Positions 20,307 to 29,545 of a stretch of DNA of 64,000 bases are shown one piece after another. This DNA comes from an uncultured Litoreibacter sp. Its GTDB lineage: Bacteria > Pseudomonadota > Alphaproteobacteria > Rhodobacterales > Rhodobacteraceae. The notes under the pieces were generated by a model, which saw nothing but the letters and a program-made list of their open reading frames with translations, was not told where the DNA came from and made no database searches. Made by a program: the position numbers and the translations under genes. The stretch is from contig NZ_CANMXB010000001.1 of NCBI RefSeq assembly GCF_947501785.1, forward strand, positions 3,042,501 to 3,106,500, read 5' to 3'. The first letter of the stretch is position 1. Every line of letters begins with the position of its first letter.

Positions 20307-20342
20307 GAGACCGACTCGCTTGCTAAAATTCACTCATAATGT

Positions 20343-20371
20343 TTTTATGTGCGTACATAATAACCTGTCAA
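20343..20371 (-). promoter_or_regulatory. Predicted hutI promoter
   Basis: On the minus strand, TTGACA (20371-20366) is a perfect -35, followed by a 17-base spacer and ATAAAA (20348-20343) as a weak -10. The hut palindrome overlaps the -10 and the spacer, so bound repressor would block RNA polymerase. Confidence 0.5.
20345..20360. promoter_or_regulatory. Palindrome in the divergent hut promoter, candidate HutC operator
   Basis: TTATGT-GCGT-ACATAA is a perfect inverted repeat with 6-base arms and a 4-base spacer. It lies midway between the divergent hutI and hutF starts and 1.4 kb from hutC. GntR/HutC-type regulators bind GT...AC palindromes of this size, so HutC is the natural binder; urocanate is the known inducer in the family. 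Confidence 0.65.
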
Positions 20372-20382
20372 GCGGAGCGACA

Positions 20383-21743
<1,361 letters not shown>

Positions 21744-21747
<4 letters not shown>

Positions 21748-22445
21748 CCTTGCCCACCTTTCGCAACTGGCAAAGCGTGCAGGACGAGGTCTTGCGGCGC
21801 ATTCATGCACGCGAGTGGTCGCCGGGTGAGCTGATCCCGAACGAGGCGGATTTGGCAATCGAATTCGGGTGCGCCCGTTCGACGGTGAACCGCGCGTTGC
21901 GCTCTCTGGCCGATAGCGGTCTGTTGGACCGCAGGCGCAAGGCCGGCACCCGGGTTGCGGCCCAGCCGGTGGCAAAGGCGACGCTCGATATCGCCGTGAT
22001 CCGGCATGAGGTCGAAGAGCGCGGCGGCCGGTATGGCTACCAGCTCATCGAACGCAAAACTGCTGTACCGCCGCTCAGCACCAGCGGCGCGATGAAAACC
22101 AGGGCCGATGCGGCGTTGCTACATGTCCGTGCCCTTCATCTGGCGGATGACGGGCCATATGCAGTTGAAGATCGCTGGATCAATACAAACATCGTCCCGG
22201 ATGCTCTCGACGAGACGTTTGAAGAGCTCAGCGCCAATGAGTGGTTGCTGAAACATGCGCCCTATACGCATGGCGATATTGCGTTCTCAGCAATTCAGGC
22301 GCTACCGGATGACGCCGATATTTTCGGCGTCCCGAAAGGCAGCGCTCTGTTCGCCATAGATCGGGTGACATGGGACAATGCCCTTTCGGTGACGAAGGTG
22401 CGTTTGCTTTTCTTGCCGGGCTACCAATTGCGCACAACCATCTAA
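21744..22445 (+). CDS. hutC: GntR-family histidine utilisation repressor
   Basis: 233 aa. The N-terminal winged helix-turn-helix (about 5-70) contains WSPGELIPNEADLAIEFGCA and STVNRALRSLADSGLL, typical of GntR proteins. The C-terminal UTRA ligand-binding domain spans about 90-230. HutC family members repress hut genes and are released by urocanate. Gene order, autoregulatory placement behind hutF and the nearby palindrome support the assignment. Confidence 0.93.
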
Positions 22446-22472
22446 CGTCGGTTCTTTCTGACTGCCACGTGG

Positions 22473-22739
22473 CTATGCATTTTGCAGGTTAAGGCAGGTT
22501 TTCTTGCGGGCGGGAAGGACGAACCTCACGCCGGACTTGTAAAGGTTGCGGACGTAGTTTGGGTCCTCGCTGTAGACCACCAGTAGGGGACCCCTTGTGC
22601 CGATGATGGCAACATTGTCGGGAAGCGCGCGCGTCGTCGCGGGGATGACCGCCGTGTTGATCGTGCCCGGCACCATGGCGGCGGCGGCGATGGTGAGCCA
22701 TGCCAGCAGGGCGGCGCTTAAGATCAGAAGGTGTTTCAT
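22473..22739 (-). CDS. Small exported protein of unknown function
   Basis: 88 aa. The N-terminus MKHLLILSAALLAWLTIAAAAM is a signal peptide or single membrane anchor. The mature part holds VAIIGTRGPLLVVYSEDPNY followed by a basic stretch (PARKKTCLN). The longer open frame upstream overlaps the neighbouring gene and is not used. It is the last gene of the four-gene operon running from 25734. No family recognised. Confidence 0.6.
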   Translation of the reverse strand: MKHLLILSAALLAWLTIAAAAMVPGTINTAVIPATTRALPDNVAIIGTRGPLLVVYSEDPNYVRNLYKSGVRFVLPARKKTCLNLQNA

Positions 22740-22756
22740 GTGACGAACCGGCCCTC

Positions 22757-22785
22757 CGGGGGAGGTATTTTTGAAACAGTGATGG
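22757..22785 (+). repeat. Possible diverged intergenic element
   Basis: GGGGGAGGTATTTTTGAAAC resembles the A/T core of the recurrent intergenic element but lacks the GAAGC end. Listed as tentative. Confidence 0.3.
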
Positions 22786-23838
22786 TCAATAGTCATAGAT
22801 ATGTTCAATGCCGCCGCGTTGACCGGCGAGAGTGTTGAGCGTCTGTGTGAGGCTCGGGACCTTGGTGGCGATAAGATAGCGGTTTTGCTCTGCAAAGCCC
22901 ACGCGGGTGGTGGAGGAGATGATGTTTGCAGCGTCGGGTATCTCGGGCGGGGTGGCGCCCAGATAGCTGATGAGGATGTCGTCATTGCCCGCGATTTCGA
23001 GGAATTGCCCGTCGGCATTGGCGATGGTTTGGGCCAGCGTGGTGAAGACGCGGTAGCGGGCGACCTCGGCTATGAGGGTGTCCTCGGACTGGTCGATGAG
23101 CGTGACGTCCGGCAGGCTGGCGAGGTACGTGGCGTCGACGCCGGTGATGGCGACCTGCATACGCAGCTCGTCCGCACCGAGGCCAGCGGCGGCATTGGCG
23201 ATCACCTTGGCGTATTGCGTCTTGGCCCCCCATTCGAGGCCGAGGGCGATGCGGCGTTCCCATCCCCGTGTTGCGACGGGCTCAGCGGCCCAAAGCTTTT
23301 CGGACCACGCGGGGAAGTCGTATTTGTACCACGGAACCTGCTGTAGGAAGGTCGCGTAGTCTTGGGCCATCTCGGCCTCGATACCGTCTTGCGGGGACGG
23401 GGCAAAGGCGGAGAACAGGCGACCTATGGTTTCCTCGTAGGCGGCTTTGAAGAGCATCTCCAACGTGAAGGACGCGCCGATGGTGTAGATGGTTGCTTTG
23501 GAGTTGAAGCCTGCCTCCCCCAATTGGTCGGCCTGTTCGGTCAACCCGCAGGTGGCGGACCAGAAGCCGGTGATGGCCGTGAGGTAGGGGAAGTTATGCG
23601 GGTGGCCTGTTTTCAGCGCTTCTGCGTAGCCTTCATAGGCGTAGACGATGTGCCATTCGGGGTAGACCATGTAGGTGCGCGCCTCGGGGCGTTGGTTGGC
23701 GGGGTCGGTGATGTATTGAGCCTGCTCTTGGGTAAGCGCCTCGCCGCGGCACATGGTTTCGACATAGAGGATGGGGCCCGCGATGATGAGGATCAGCAGC
23801 AGGAGCGACAGGCCCAACCATTTCAGCAGGCGCTTCAT
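22786..23838 (-). CDS. Membrane-anchored protein of unknown function
   Basis: 350 aa. Residues 4-26 (LLKWLGLSLLLLILIIAGPI) form one membrane anchor, leaving a large domain probably outside the cytoplasm. That domain is rich in Tyr and Trp, includes MVYPEWHIVYAYEGYAEAL and the block KYDFPAWSEKLWAA, and contains two Cys (the first near the anchor, in MCRGEAL). I recognise no family. The start at 23838 overlaps the stop of the preceding 136-aa gene by 4 bases, so the two are translationally coupled. Confidence 0.72.
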   Translation of the reverse strand: MKRLLKWLGLSLLLLILIIAGPILYVETMCRGEALTQEQAQYITDPANQRPEARTYMVYPEWHIVYAYEGYAEALKTGHPHNFPYLTAITGFWSATCGLTEQADQLGEAGFNSKATIYTIGASFTLEMLFKAAYEETIGRLFSAFAPSPQDGIEAEMAQDYATFLQQVPWYKYDFPAWSEKLWAAEPVATRGWERRIALGLEWGAKTQYAKVIANAAAGLGADELRMQVAITGVDATYLASLPDVTLIDQSEDTLIAEVARYRVFTTLAQTIANADGQFLEIAGNDDILISYLGATPPEIPDAANIISSTTRVGFAEQNRYLIATKVPSLTQTLNTLAGQRGGIEHIYDY

Positions 23839-24245
23839 TTGCGGTCGAACATGAAGGCAGAGAACAGGGCGAAGCCGCCGAGAAAGAGGTGGGGCACGTT
23901 GGCGGCAAGCTTGATCAGGAAGCTGGGATATTCGTACCAGCCGTAGACGAAGATGCCGAAATCGAGATAGCCGGAGCCGGTCACAAGGCCCATGGCGCCG
24001 TCGGCAAGGTATAGCGCGCCGAACCATGTGAGGAAGATTTTCGACGCGCGATGAGAAATCAGCCCCGCCGCAAGCGCCCAGAGGCCGGAGGCCACGTGCA
24101 GGCTGTCGTCGAACAAATCAAGCGCGAAGACGCCAAAGGCGTTGCCGTTTTCGTCGATGATGCCGGGGATCGGCAGGTAGTTGAGGGACGCCGCAATAAA
24201 CAGGGCGGCGGCGTATCCGAAGGCGATGATGCGGAGGGCGGTCAT
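23835..24245 (-). CDS. Four-helix integral membrane protein, unknown function
   Basis: 136 aa with four predicted membrane helices (about 5-27, 48-66, 71-91, 108-133) and short loops; it is DoxX-like in size, but I cannot confirm a family. It starts 4 bases after the FAD oxidoreductase stop and overlaps the downstream membrane-anchored gene by 4 bases. It could anchor or pass electrons to the exported flavoprotein; that is an inference from the operon. Confidence 0.7.
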   Translation of the reverse strand: MTALRIIAFGYAAALFIAASLNYLPIPGIIDENGNAFGVFALDLFDDSLHVASGLWALAAGLISHRASKIFLTWFGALYLADGAMGLVTGSGYLDFGIFVYGWYEYPSFLIKLAANVPHLFLGGFALFSAFMFDRK

Positions 24246-24249
24246 AGGT

Positions 24250-25734
24250 TTATGCCTTTGCGATGTAATTGTCCCAAAGCGCGTTGCGGAACAACAGCTT
24301 GGGGTCCATGGCGCGTTTCTTGGCCGCGAAGGGTCGCAGGCCGGGGTAGCCCGCCACGATCTGGTCCTGGCGCGCATGCAGGCGGTAGGGCAGGTAGTAG
24401 GTGCCGCCCAACCGGATGGCCGCGTCGATCAGGTTCTGGGTCATGCGGCGGGCGTCTTCTTCGGCGCGCAGCGACATTTCCTGGCTGAACAGCATCACTG
24501 CCGCGATGCGGTCGGTGGGGGCGTAGCTGAGCCAGCTTTCATGGTCGGGCTGCACATAGCGCAGGGTGATGTTCAACAGTTCCTGGTAGGAGCTTGGGAT
24601 GATCTCGCGGCAGGCAGAGACGAAACTGCCGAAGTTTTCGGGCGCGATGAAGTATTCATGCAAGATGTCGGTACGGGTGGGGTCACGGTCGTCGAGCGTA
24701 ATCACCGGCTCGTTCAGCAGCGTGTTGCGGGTGGTGTCGCCGCCGCCGATCCAGGGGCCCAGCTTGGCCTCGAACCACCAACGGCCATGCTTGGCGATGT
24801 CGCTGTCCACCTGCGCGCGGAAGATGTCGCGGGCGCGTTTGGACATCCAGCCGGAGCCGGGGGCTTGGGGGATGTCGGATTGGTCCGAGGTGGGGCGGTA
24901 GGTGATCATCATGGCGTCCTCAAGGAAACGGTCCTTGGAGATGTCCATGCGGCCATAGGCCATTTGTACGTTCGGGGTGCCCTTGATGGCTTGTACAAAC
25001 TCGGGGCCGAAATTGAGTGGGTCTACGGTGGTGAATGTGGGTTCCAAACGGGCGTTGGGAACCATGGCGATCTCCATCTCGGTGATGACGCCGATCAGGC
25101 CGTAGCCGCCCATGGCGGCCAGAAAGATGTCGGCGTTTTCGTCACGCGAGCAGGTGATGAGTTGCCCGTCGGCAAGCATGATCTGGATGGAGCGGACCGT
25201 CGCCCCCATCGGGCCGAAGGGCACGGGCCAGCCATGGGCGTTGACGGAGTAGGTCGAGGCGACGCCGAAGTCGTTATTCGACTGCATGACCGCCGGAGAG
25301 AAGCCTTCGGCGTCGAGCCGGGCGATGACGGTGGACCAGCGGGTGCCAGCCCCAGTGCGGTAGGTGAGGTTGGTTTTGTCCAGTTCCAGCCAGTCATGCG
25401 CCATGGTGTAGGTGGTGCCTTGCCGTGCCATAGACTGCCCGCCCATAGAATGACGCGCGGCGGAGGCGATGACGGGGCGGCGGTTGGCCTCGGCGTCTTT
25501 CAACTCGGCGCGGAGGGCGGCGATGGACTTGGCGTCGAACTTGTCGGTGACGGTGATGTGCTTGGCCACGGGGGTCGGCGACAGCTCGGACGCGTCGTTG
25601 AGGATCAGCGGATCTGCAGGCGACGCAAGCCGAGTGCCCACGGGGATAGGGTCAGTGTAGTAACGCCGCGTGGCCCAGCCGCCGATGACGGCTCCGGTGC
25701 CCAAAAGGAAGGCTCTGCGCGTGGTCTTACTCAT
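24250..25734 (-). CDS. Exported FAD-binding oxidoreductase (FAD_binding_4 / ALO-like)
   Basis: 494 aa. The N-terminus SKTTRRAFLLGTGAVIGG is a twin-arginine signal, pointing to folded export with cofactor. The FAD_binding_4 domain spans about 60-215: VIASAARHSMGGQSMA is the pyrophosphate loop, and NNDFGVASTYSVNAHG with GPMGATVRSI lies near the flavin. The C-terminal region ends in RAMDPKLLFRNALWDN, like the D-P-x-x-L-F end of sugar-acid and sterol oxidases. The substrate is unknown. It is the promoter-proximal gene of a four-gene operon with two membrane proteins and a small exported protein. Confidence 0.85.
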   Translation of the reverse strand: MSKTTRRAFLLGTGAVIGGWATRRYYTDPIPVGTRLASPADPLILNDASELSPTPVAKHITVTDKFDAKSIAALRAELKDAEANRRPVIASAARHSMGGQSMARQGTTYTMAHDWLELDKTNLTYRTGAGTRWSTVIARLDAEGFSPAVMQSNNDFGVASTYSVNAHGWPVPFGPMGATVRSIQIMLADGQLITCSRDENADIFLAAMGGYGLIGVITEMEIAMVPNARLEPTFTTVDPLNFGPEFVQAIKGTPNVQMAYGRMDISKDRFLEDAMMITYRPTSDQSDIPQAPGSGWMSKRARDIFRAQVDSDIAKHGRWWFEAKLGPWIGGGDTTRNTLLNEPVITLDDRDPTRTDILHEYFIAPENFGSFVSACREIIPSSYQELLNITLRYVQPDHESWLSYAPTDRIAAVMLFSQEMSLRAEEDARRMTQNLIDAAIRLGGTYYLPYRLHARQDQIVAGYPGLRPFAAKKRAMDPKLLFRNALWDNYIAKA

Positions 25735-25879
25735 CGTCCCCGGGGTCCTCTTTTTTGGTCCCTTTTGCGTTTGGTCTTGTTCTGATCTGGGGGCTGCCTG
25801 ACCAGAGTGAAAGGGTTAGTATCAGGTTAAAGGTAATATGGGGTGCGGGTCAAAGCCTGTCTCACACGGAGCTAGCGTG

Positions 25880-26332
25880 ATGAAAGAAAATAGAAATTTC
25901 AAGGTGCGCGCCTTGGGCGAGATTGCGATCAGGTGCAACGATGTGGCGCCAATGGTGGCGTTTTATCGGGACGTGATCGGGTTGGAGCTGATGACCGAAG
26001 CGGACGCACCGATTGTGTTTTTCAAGATTGCCGAAGGGTTTGGCGGGCATACATCCGTGCTGGCCCTGTTTGGCAAGGCCGCGCCGGTGCGCCCCGGCCT
26101 GCACCCCACCGGCGAGGATCACGTCGAAACGGGGGCGAAGTCGTCGCTGCACCATATTGCGCTGAGCCTGCCATATGCTGAACAGGAGGCCGTTATGACC
26201 TGGTACGAGGCTATTGGGCAGCAATACCGGGTCGAGCTGTTTGAGTGGGTTGGCTGGCGCGGGGTGTTCACCACCGACCCTGAGGGCAACACGGTCGAGT
26301 TGGTTGCCTATGACGCGGCGTTGAAGGCTTGA
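25880..26332 (+). CDS. VOC-superfamily (glyoxalase/dioxygenase fold) protein
   Basis: 150 aa with two beta-alpha-beta-beta-beta modules. Motifs are IRCNDVAPMVAFYRDVIGLE in the first half, LHHIALSLPYAEQE in the middle and GVFTTDPEGNTVELVAYD at the end. The His in LHHIAL and the Glu in NTVELV match metal-ligand positions of the family. The reaction cannot be assigned. The ATG at 25880 is preferred; a GTG at 25877 is adjacent. Confidence 0.82.
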   Translation: MKENRNFKVRALGEIAIRCNDVAPMVAFYRDVIGLELMTEADAPIVFFKIAEGFGGHTSVLALFGKAAPVRPGLHPTGEDHVETGAKSSLHHIALSLPYAEQEAVMTWYEAIGQQYRVELFEWVGWRGVFTTDPEGNTVELVAYDAALKA

Positions 26333-26362
26333 GTTTCGCCGCAGCTGTGCTGCGTCGACCGG

Positions 26363-26417
26363 CTGGGGGTTTCACCCCCAGACCCCCGATTTATTGGGGG
26401 CCAGCCCCCATACCCCC
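26363..26417. repeat. Cluster of G5/C5 runs forming alternative hairpins
   Basis: CTGGGGG-TTTCA-CCCCCAG (26363-26381) is a perfect hairpin. It is followed by CCCCC (26383), GGGGG (26396), CCCCC (26405) and CCCCC (26413), which can also pair with each other. It lies between the convergent VOC and yaaA genes and may act as a two-way terminator or belong to a REP-like family. Confidence 0.6.
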
Positions 26418-26441
26418 GGCATATTTTAGGCAGAAAGAAGC
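26418..26441 (+). repeat. Recurrent intergenic element, copy 4
   Basis: GCATATTTTAGGCAGAAAG followed by AAGC, abutting the yaaA stop codon at 26442 and directly following the G5/C5 hairpin cluster. Confidence 0.7.
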
Positions 26442-27236
26442 CTAAGACGCTTCGCGGAAGGCATTGAGCGCCGCCTCGGATCGAAAGAAGACCGGGTTTT
26501 CGGGGGTCGATTGGTCCGGCTGATAGCTATAGCCACCCGTGTCGAAATCCTGAAGACCATCGGCCGAGGTGACCCGGTTCTGCACGATGAACCGCGCCAT
26601 GGCGCCGCGCGCCTGTTTGGCAAAGAAGCTGACGATCTTGGGGCCGCCCGGTTTGTCTTCGAGGAAGGTGGGCGTGACAACGGTCAGGTTCAGCGCGTTC
26701 AGATCGACCGCGCCGAAATATTCCTGGCTGGCACAATTGACGAGCGTATCCGTTCCCTGTGCCTCGGCATCCTCGTTCAGCTTGAGCGCGATTTTGTCGC
26801 CCCAATAGTCGTAGAGGGTGTTTTTGCGGCCGGTCTTCAGGCGGCTGCCCATCTCAAGCCGGTAGGGTTGGATCGCGTCGCGGGGTTTCAGCAGGCCATA
26901 GAGGCCCGACAGGATGCGCAGATGGTCCTGAGCGTAGGCCATTTCATCGGCGTCCAGCGTTTTGGCCTCAAGCCCGGTATAGGTGTCGCCCGCAAAGCAG
27001 AGTGCGGCGGGTTTGGAATTGTCGGGCGTGGAGGCCGGTGCGAAGGCTTTGAACCGGTCATAGTTCAGCTTGGCCAGGCTGTCGGAGATCGACATCAGCG
27101 CGCCGAGTTTCTTCGCGCTGAGCCGGGAGGCGGATTTGGCCAGTAGGTTGGCGTCCTCCTGAAAATCGGGCAGCGTTGGGGCCAGGTCCGTGGCGGACAT
27201 GTCGAGCTTTTTGGCGGGCGAGATGACGGTCAGCAT
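26442..27236 (-). CDS. yaaA: Peroxide stress protein YaaA (DUF328)
   Basis: 264 aa. YaaA lowers intracellular free iron during peroxide stress in E. coli and has a DNA-binding HhH-like region. Family motifs are MLTVISPAKKLDM at the N-terminus, AYAQDHLRILSGLYGLLKP, PYRLEMGSRLKTG, LYDYWGDKI, NCASQEYFGAVD and SFFAKQARGAMARFI. Length and order are typical. It is transcribed alone on the minus strand, away from recQ. Confidence 0.93.
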   Translation of the reverse strand: MLTVISPAKKLDMSATDLAPTLPDFQEDANLLAKSASRLSAKKLGALMSISDSLAKLNYDRFKAFAPASTPDNSKPAALCFAGDTYTGLEAKTLDADEMAYAQDHLRILSGLYGLLKPRDAIQPYRLEMGSRLKTGRKNTLYDYWGDKIALKLNEDAEAQGTDTLVNCASQEYFGAVDLNALNLTVVTPTFLEDKPGGPKIVSFFAKQARGAMARFIVQNRVTSADGLQDFDTGGYSYQPDQSTPENPVFFRSEAALNAFREAS

Positions 27237-27294
27237 TTGGAATATCCCCTTCGGTTGAGGCGTAATCTAGCGGGGTGCGGCGCGGCGTCCAGTG

Positions 27295-29334
27295 TTAGCT
27301 GTCGGCCAGCACTTCGAGAAACGCGTCGGCAAACCGATCAGCGCGGCGGTCGCCCAGGATGCGGGTCATGGCGGTGCGATCACGCGGCCTGGTTTCGGCG
27401 ATCTTGGCCAACAGCGAGGCCGAGCAGGTGATCGGTTTGTCAAAGCCGCTTTCGCCGGTTTTCAGCCGGTTCTGGGCGTCGAGCAGCCGGTCGTAGATGG
27501 AGCCGGCATTGCCGCCGGCCAGCTTGCGCCGCGCAGGGTGCAGGGTTTCCGTTTCCGCACCGTTGATGACATCGAGGAACCCTTTGCCATAGTTTTGCAG
27601 CTTCTTCGCGCCGACGCCGGAGATGCGGGCGAAGTCATCCAGCGACGCGGGGCGTTTTTCCGCCATCTCGATCAGCGTTTTGTCGTTGAAGATGATGTAG
27701 GCGGGTACGCCCTGAGCCTCCGCAAAGGCGCGGCGCTTGGCCTTGAGGGCCGAGAGCAGCGGCGCATCCTCGTCGGAGACCAACGTGCGCACGCGCGGGC
27801 CTGAACGCCCTTTTACAATCGTATCGCGGCGCAGGGTGATTGAGGCCTCGTCCTTCAGGATGGGCCGCGCCTTGTCGGTCATGAACAGCGCGCCGTGGCG
27901 GTCGGGGTTTGGGCGGATCAGGTCATGGCCCTGCATCTGGCGAAACACGGCCTGCCATTCGCGTTTGTCCAGATCGTCGCCGACCCCGAAGGTGGGCAAC
28001 TGATCGTGGCCACGCTGGCTGATCTTGTCGGTCGTGGTGCCGCGCAGGATGTCGATCAGGTGGCCCGCGCCGAACCACGCGTCGGTGCGCAGAATTGCGG
28101 ACAACGCCTTGCGCACATGGGTGGTGCCGTCGAAGGTTTTGGGCGGGGTTTCGCACAGGTCGCAATTGCCGCAGGTGATCTCGGTCTCGCCAAAATAGCC
28201 AAGCAGCGCGTCACGGCGGCAGGTCAGGGCTTCGGCCAGCCCCAAAAGCGCGTTCAGCCGCGCGTGGTCGGCGATCTTGCGTTCCGCATCGGCCAGCCCC
28301 TCGTCAATTTGCTGACGGCGGAAACGGATGTCGTCGGCGCCGTACAATGTCAGCGTGTCGGCAGGCGCGCCGTCGCGGCCCGCGCGGCCGATTTCCTGGT
28401 AGTATCCCTCGATGGATTTGGGCAGGTCGGCATGCGCGACCCAGCGCACGTCCGGTTTGTCGACGCCCATCCCGAAGGCGATGGTGGCCACAACCACCAA
28501 CCCGTCTTCGCGGGAAAAGCGGGTTTCCACCACGCGGCGGTCTTCGGGGTCCATGCCGCCATGGTAGTGGCAGGTCGAATGGCCGTCTTCGGTCAAGGCG
28601 CGGGCGAGGCTTTCGGTCTTGGCACGCGTGCCGCAATAGACGATGCCGGACTGGCCGCGGCGCGCATCGGCAAAGTCGAGGATCTGTTTGCGCGGCGAAT
28701 TCTTGGCCTGAAAGGCCAGCGTCAGGTTGGGGCGGTCAAACCCGTGCAGGAAGGTGGTGGGTTGTTCGCCGTCAAACAGCCGGCCCACGATTTCCTGCCG
28801 CGTTTCAGCGTCGGCGGTCGCGGTGAAGGCGGCGAGCGGAACCTGCAAGGATTGGCGCAGTTGGCCTATGCGCAGGTAGTCGGGGCGGAAGTCGTGGCCC
28901 CATTGGCTGACGCAATGCGCCTCGTCCACGGCGATCAGGGTGACATTTGCGCGGCGCAGCATGTCTTGGGTGGCGGTTTTGGCCAGCCGTTCGGGGGCGA
29001 GGTAGAGCAGTTTCAATTCGCCTGCGCGCAGGGCGGCGAAGACCTCGTCCGATTCCTCTTCGGTGTTGCCGGAGGTCAGGCAACCCGCCGAGACCCCAGA
29101 TGCCTTCAACGCGCGCACCTGATCGCGCATCAGCGCGATGAGTGGGGAAATAACGACCGTCAGCCCGTCGCGGTACAATGCCGGTAGTTGGAAGCACAGA
29201 GATTTGCCGCCGCCGGTGGGCATGATGGCGAGGGTGTTTTCGCCATTGCACACGGCTTCCACAATTTCGGCCTGGCCGGGGCGGAAGGCGTCGAATCCGA
29301 AGACATCGGACAGCAGATTGGTGGCGTCTAGCAT
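27295..29334 (-). CDS. recQ: ATP-dependent DNA helicase RecQ
   Basis: 679 aa from the ATG at 29334. A 3'-5' helicase of recombinational repair. Motif I is AIMPTGGGKSLCFQLPALY, the DEAH box with the aromatic-rich loop is DEAHCVSQWGHDFRPDYL, and motif VI lies in YQEIGRAGRDGAP. The RecQ-specific zinc site follows (CRRDALLGYFGE, then CGNCDLC), then the RQC winged helix and a C-terminal HRDC domain (FAEAQGVPAYIIFNDKTLIE). The 18 residues upstream of the chosen Met are not conserved-looking. Confidence 0.96.
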   Translation of the reverse strand: MLDATNLLSDVFGFDAFRPGQAEIVEAVCNGENTLAIMPTGGGKSLCFQLPALYRDGLTVVISPLIALMRDQVRALKASGVSAGCLTSGNTEEESDEVFAALRAGELKLLYLAPERLAKTATQDMLRRANVTLIAVDEAHCVSQWGHDFRPDYLRIGQLRQSLQVPLAAFTATADAETRQEIVGRLFDGEQPTTFLHGFDRPNLTLAFQAKNSPRKQILDFADARRGQSGIVYCGTRAKTESLARALTEDGHSTCHYHGGMDPEDRRVVETRFSREDGLVVVATIAFGMGVDKPDVRWVAHADLPKSIEGYYQEIGRAGRDGAPADTLTLYGADDIRFRRQQIDEGLADAERKIADHARLNALLGLAEALTCRRDALLGYFGETEITCGNCDLCETPPKTFDGTTHVRKALSAILRTDAWFGAGHLIDILRGTTTDKISQRGHDQLPTFGVGDDLDKREWQAVFRQMQGHDLIRPNPDRHGALFMTDKARPILKDEASITLRRDTIVKGRSGPRVRTLVSDEDAPLLSALKAKRRAFAEAQGVPAYIIFNDKTLIEMAEKRPASLDDFARISGVGAKKLQNYGKGFLDVINGAETETLHPARRKLAGGNAGSIYDRLLDAQNRLKTGESGFDKPITCSASLLAKIAETRPRDRTAMTRILGDRRADRFADAFLEVLADS

Positions 29335-29491
29335 GGGATGCGGGTGCCTGTTGGTGGTTTGTTTTATTGCTCGATTTTTATGGATCATCCCATATTACCA
29401 TTGGGTGAACAAGACGAACGACCACTACATGTTGACGATTATTTGTTGCGAACCACTTGCAACTGACCGCGAAACCCCCACATATACGCTG

Positions 29492-29513
29492 CGACGCGGC
29501 GAGGATCGCGTCG
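29492..29513. promoter_or_regulatory. Inverted repeat upstream of the TRAP binding protein
   Basis: CGACGCG (29492-29498) pairs perfectly with CGCGTCG (29507-29513) across 8 bases, 33 bases before the ATG. It may be an operator or a leader hairpin; no regulator gene is adjacent. Confidence 0.4.
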
Positions 29514-29545
29514 TTGGCTCAGACTATATACGGGGGGTCCTTCAG

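Noticed and set aside
24181-25785. A 534-codon open frame on the plus strand opposite the FAD oxidoreductase
   Set aside because: It is the antisense shadow of a protein with clear FAD and Tat motifs; its product is low-complexity, rich in Gly and His, and matches no family.
27895-29187. A 430-codon plus-strand frame opposite recQ
   Set aside because: Antisense shadow of the RecQ helicase motifs; high GC lets such frames stay open.
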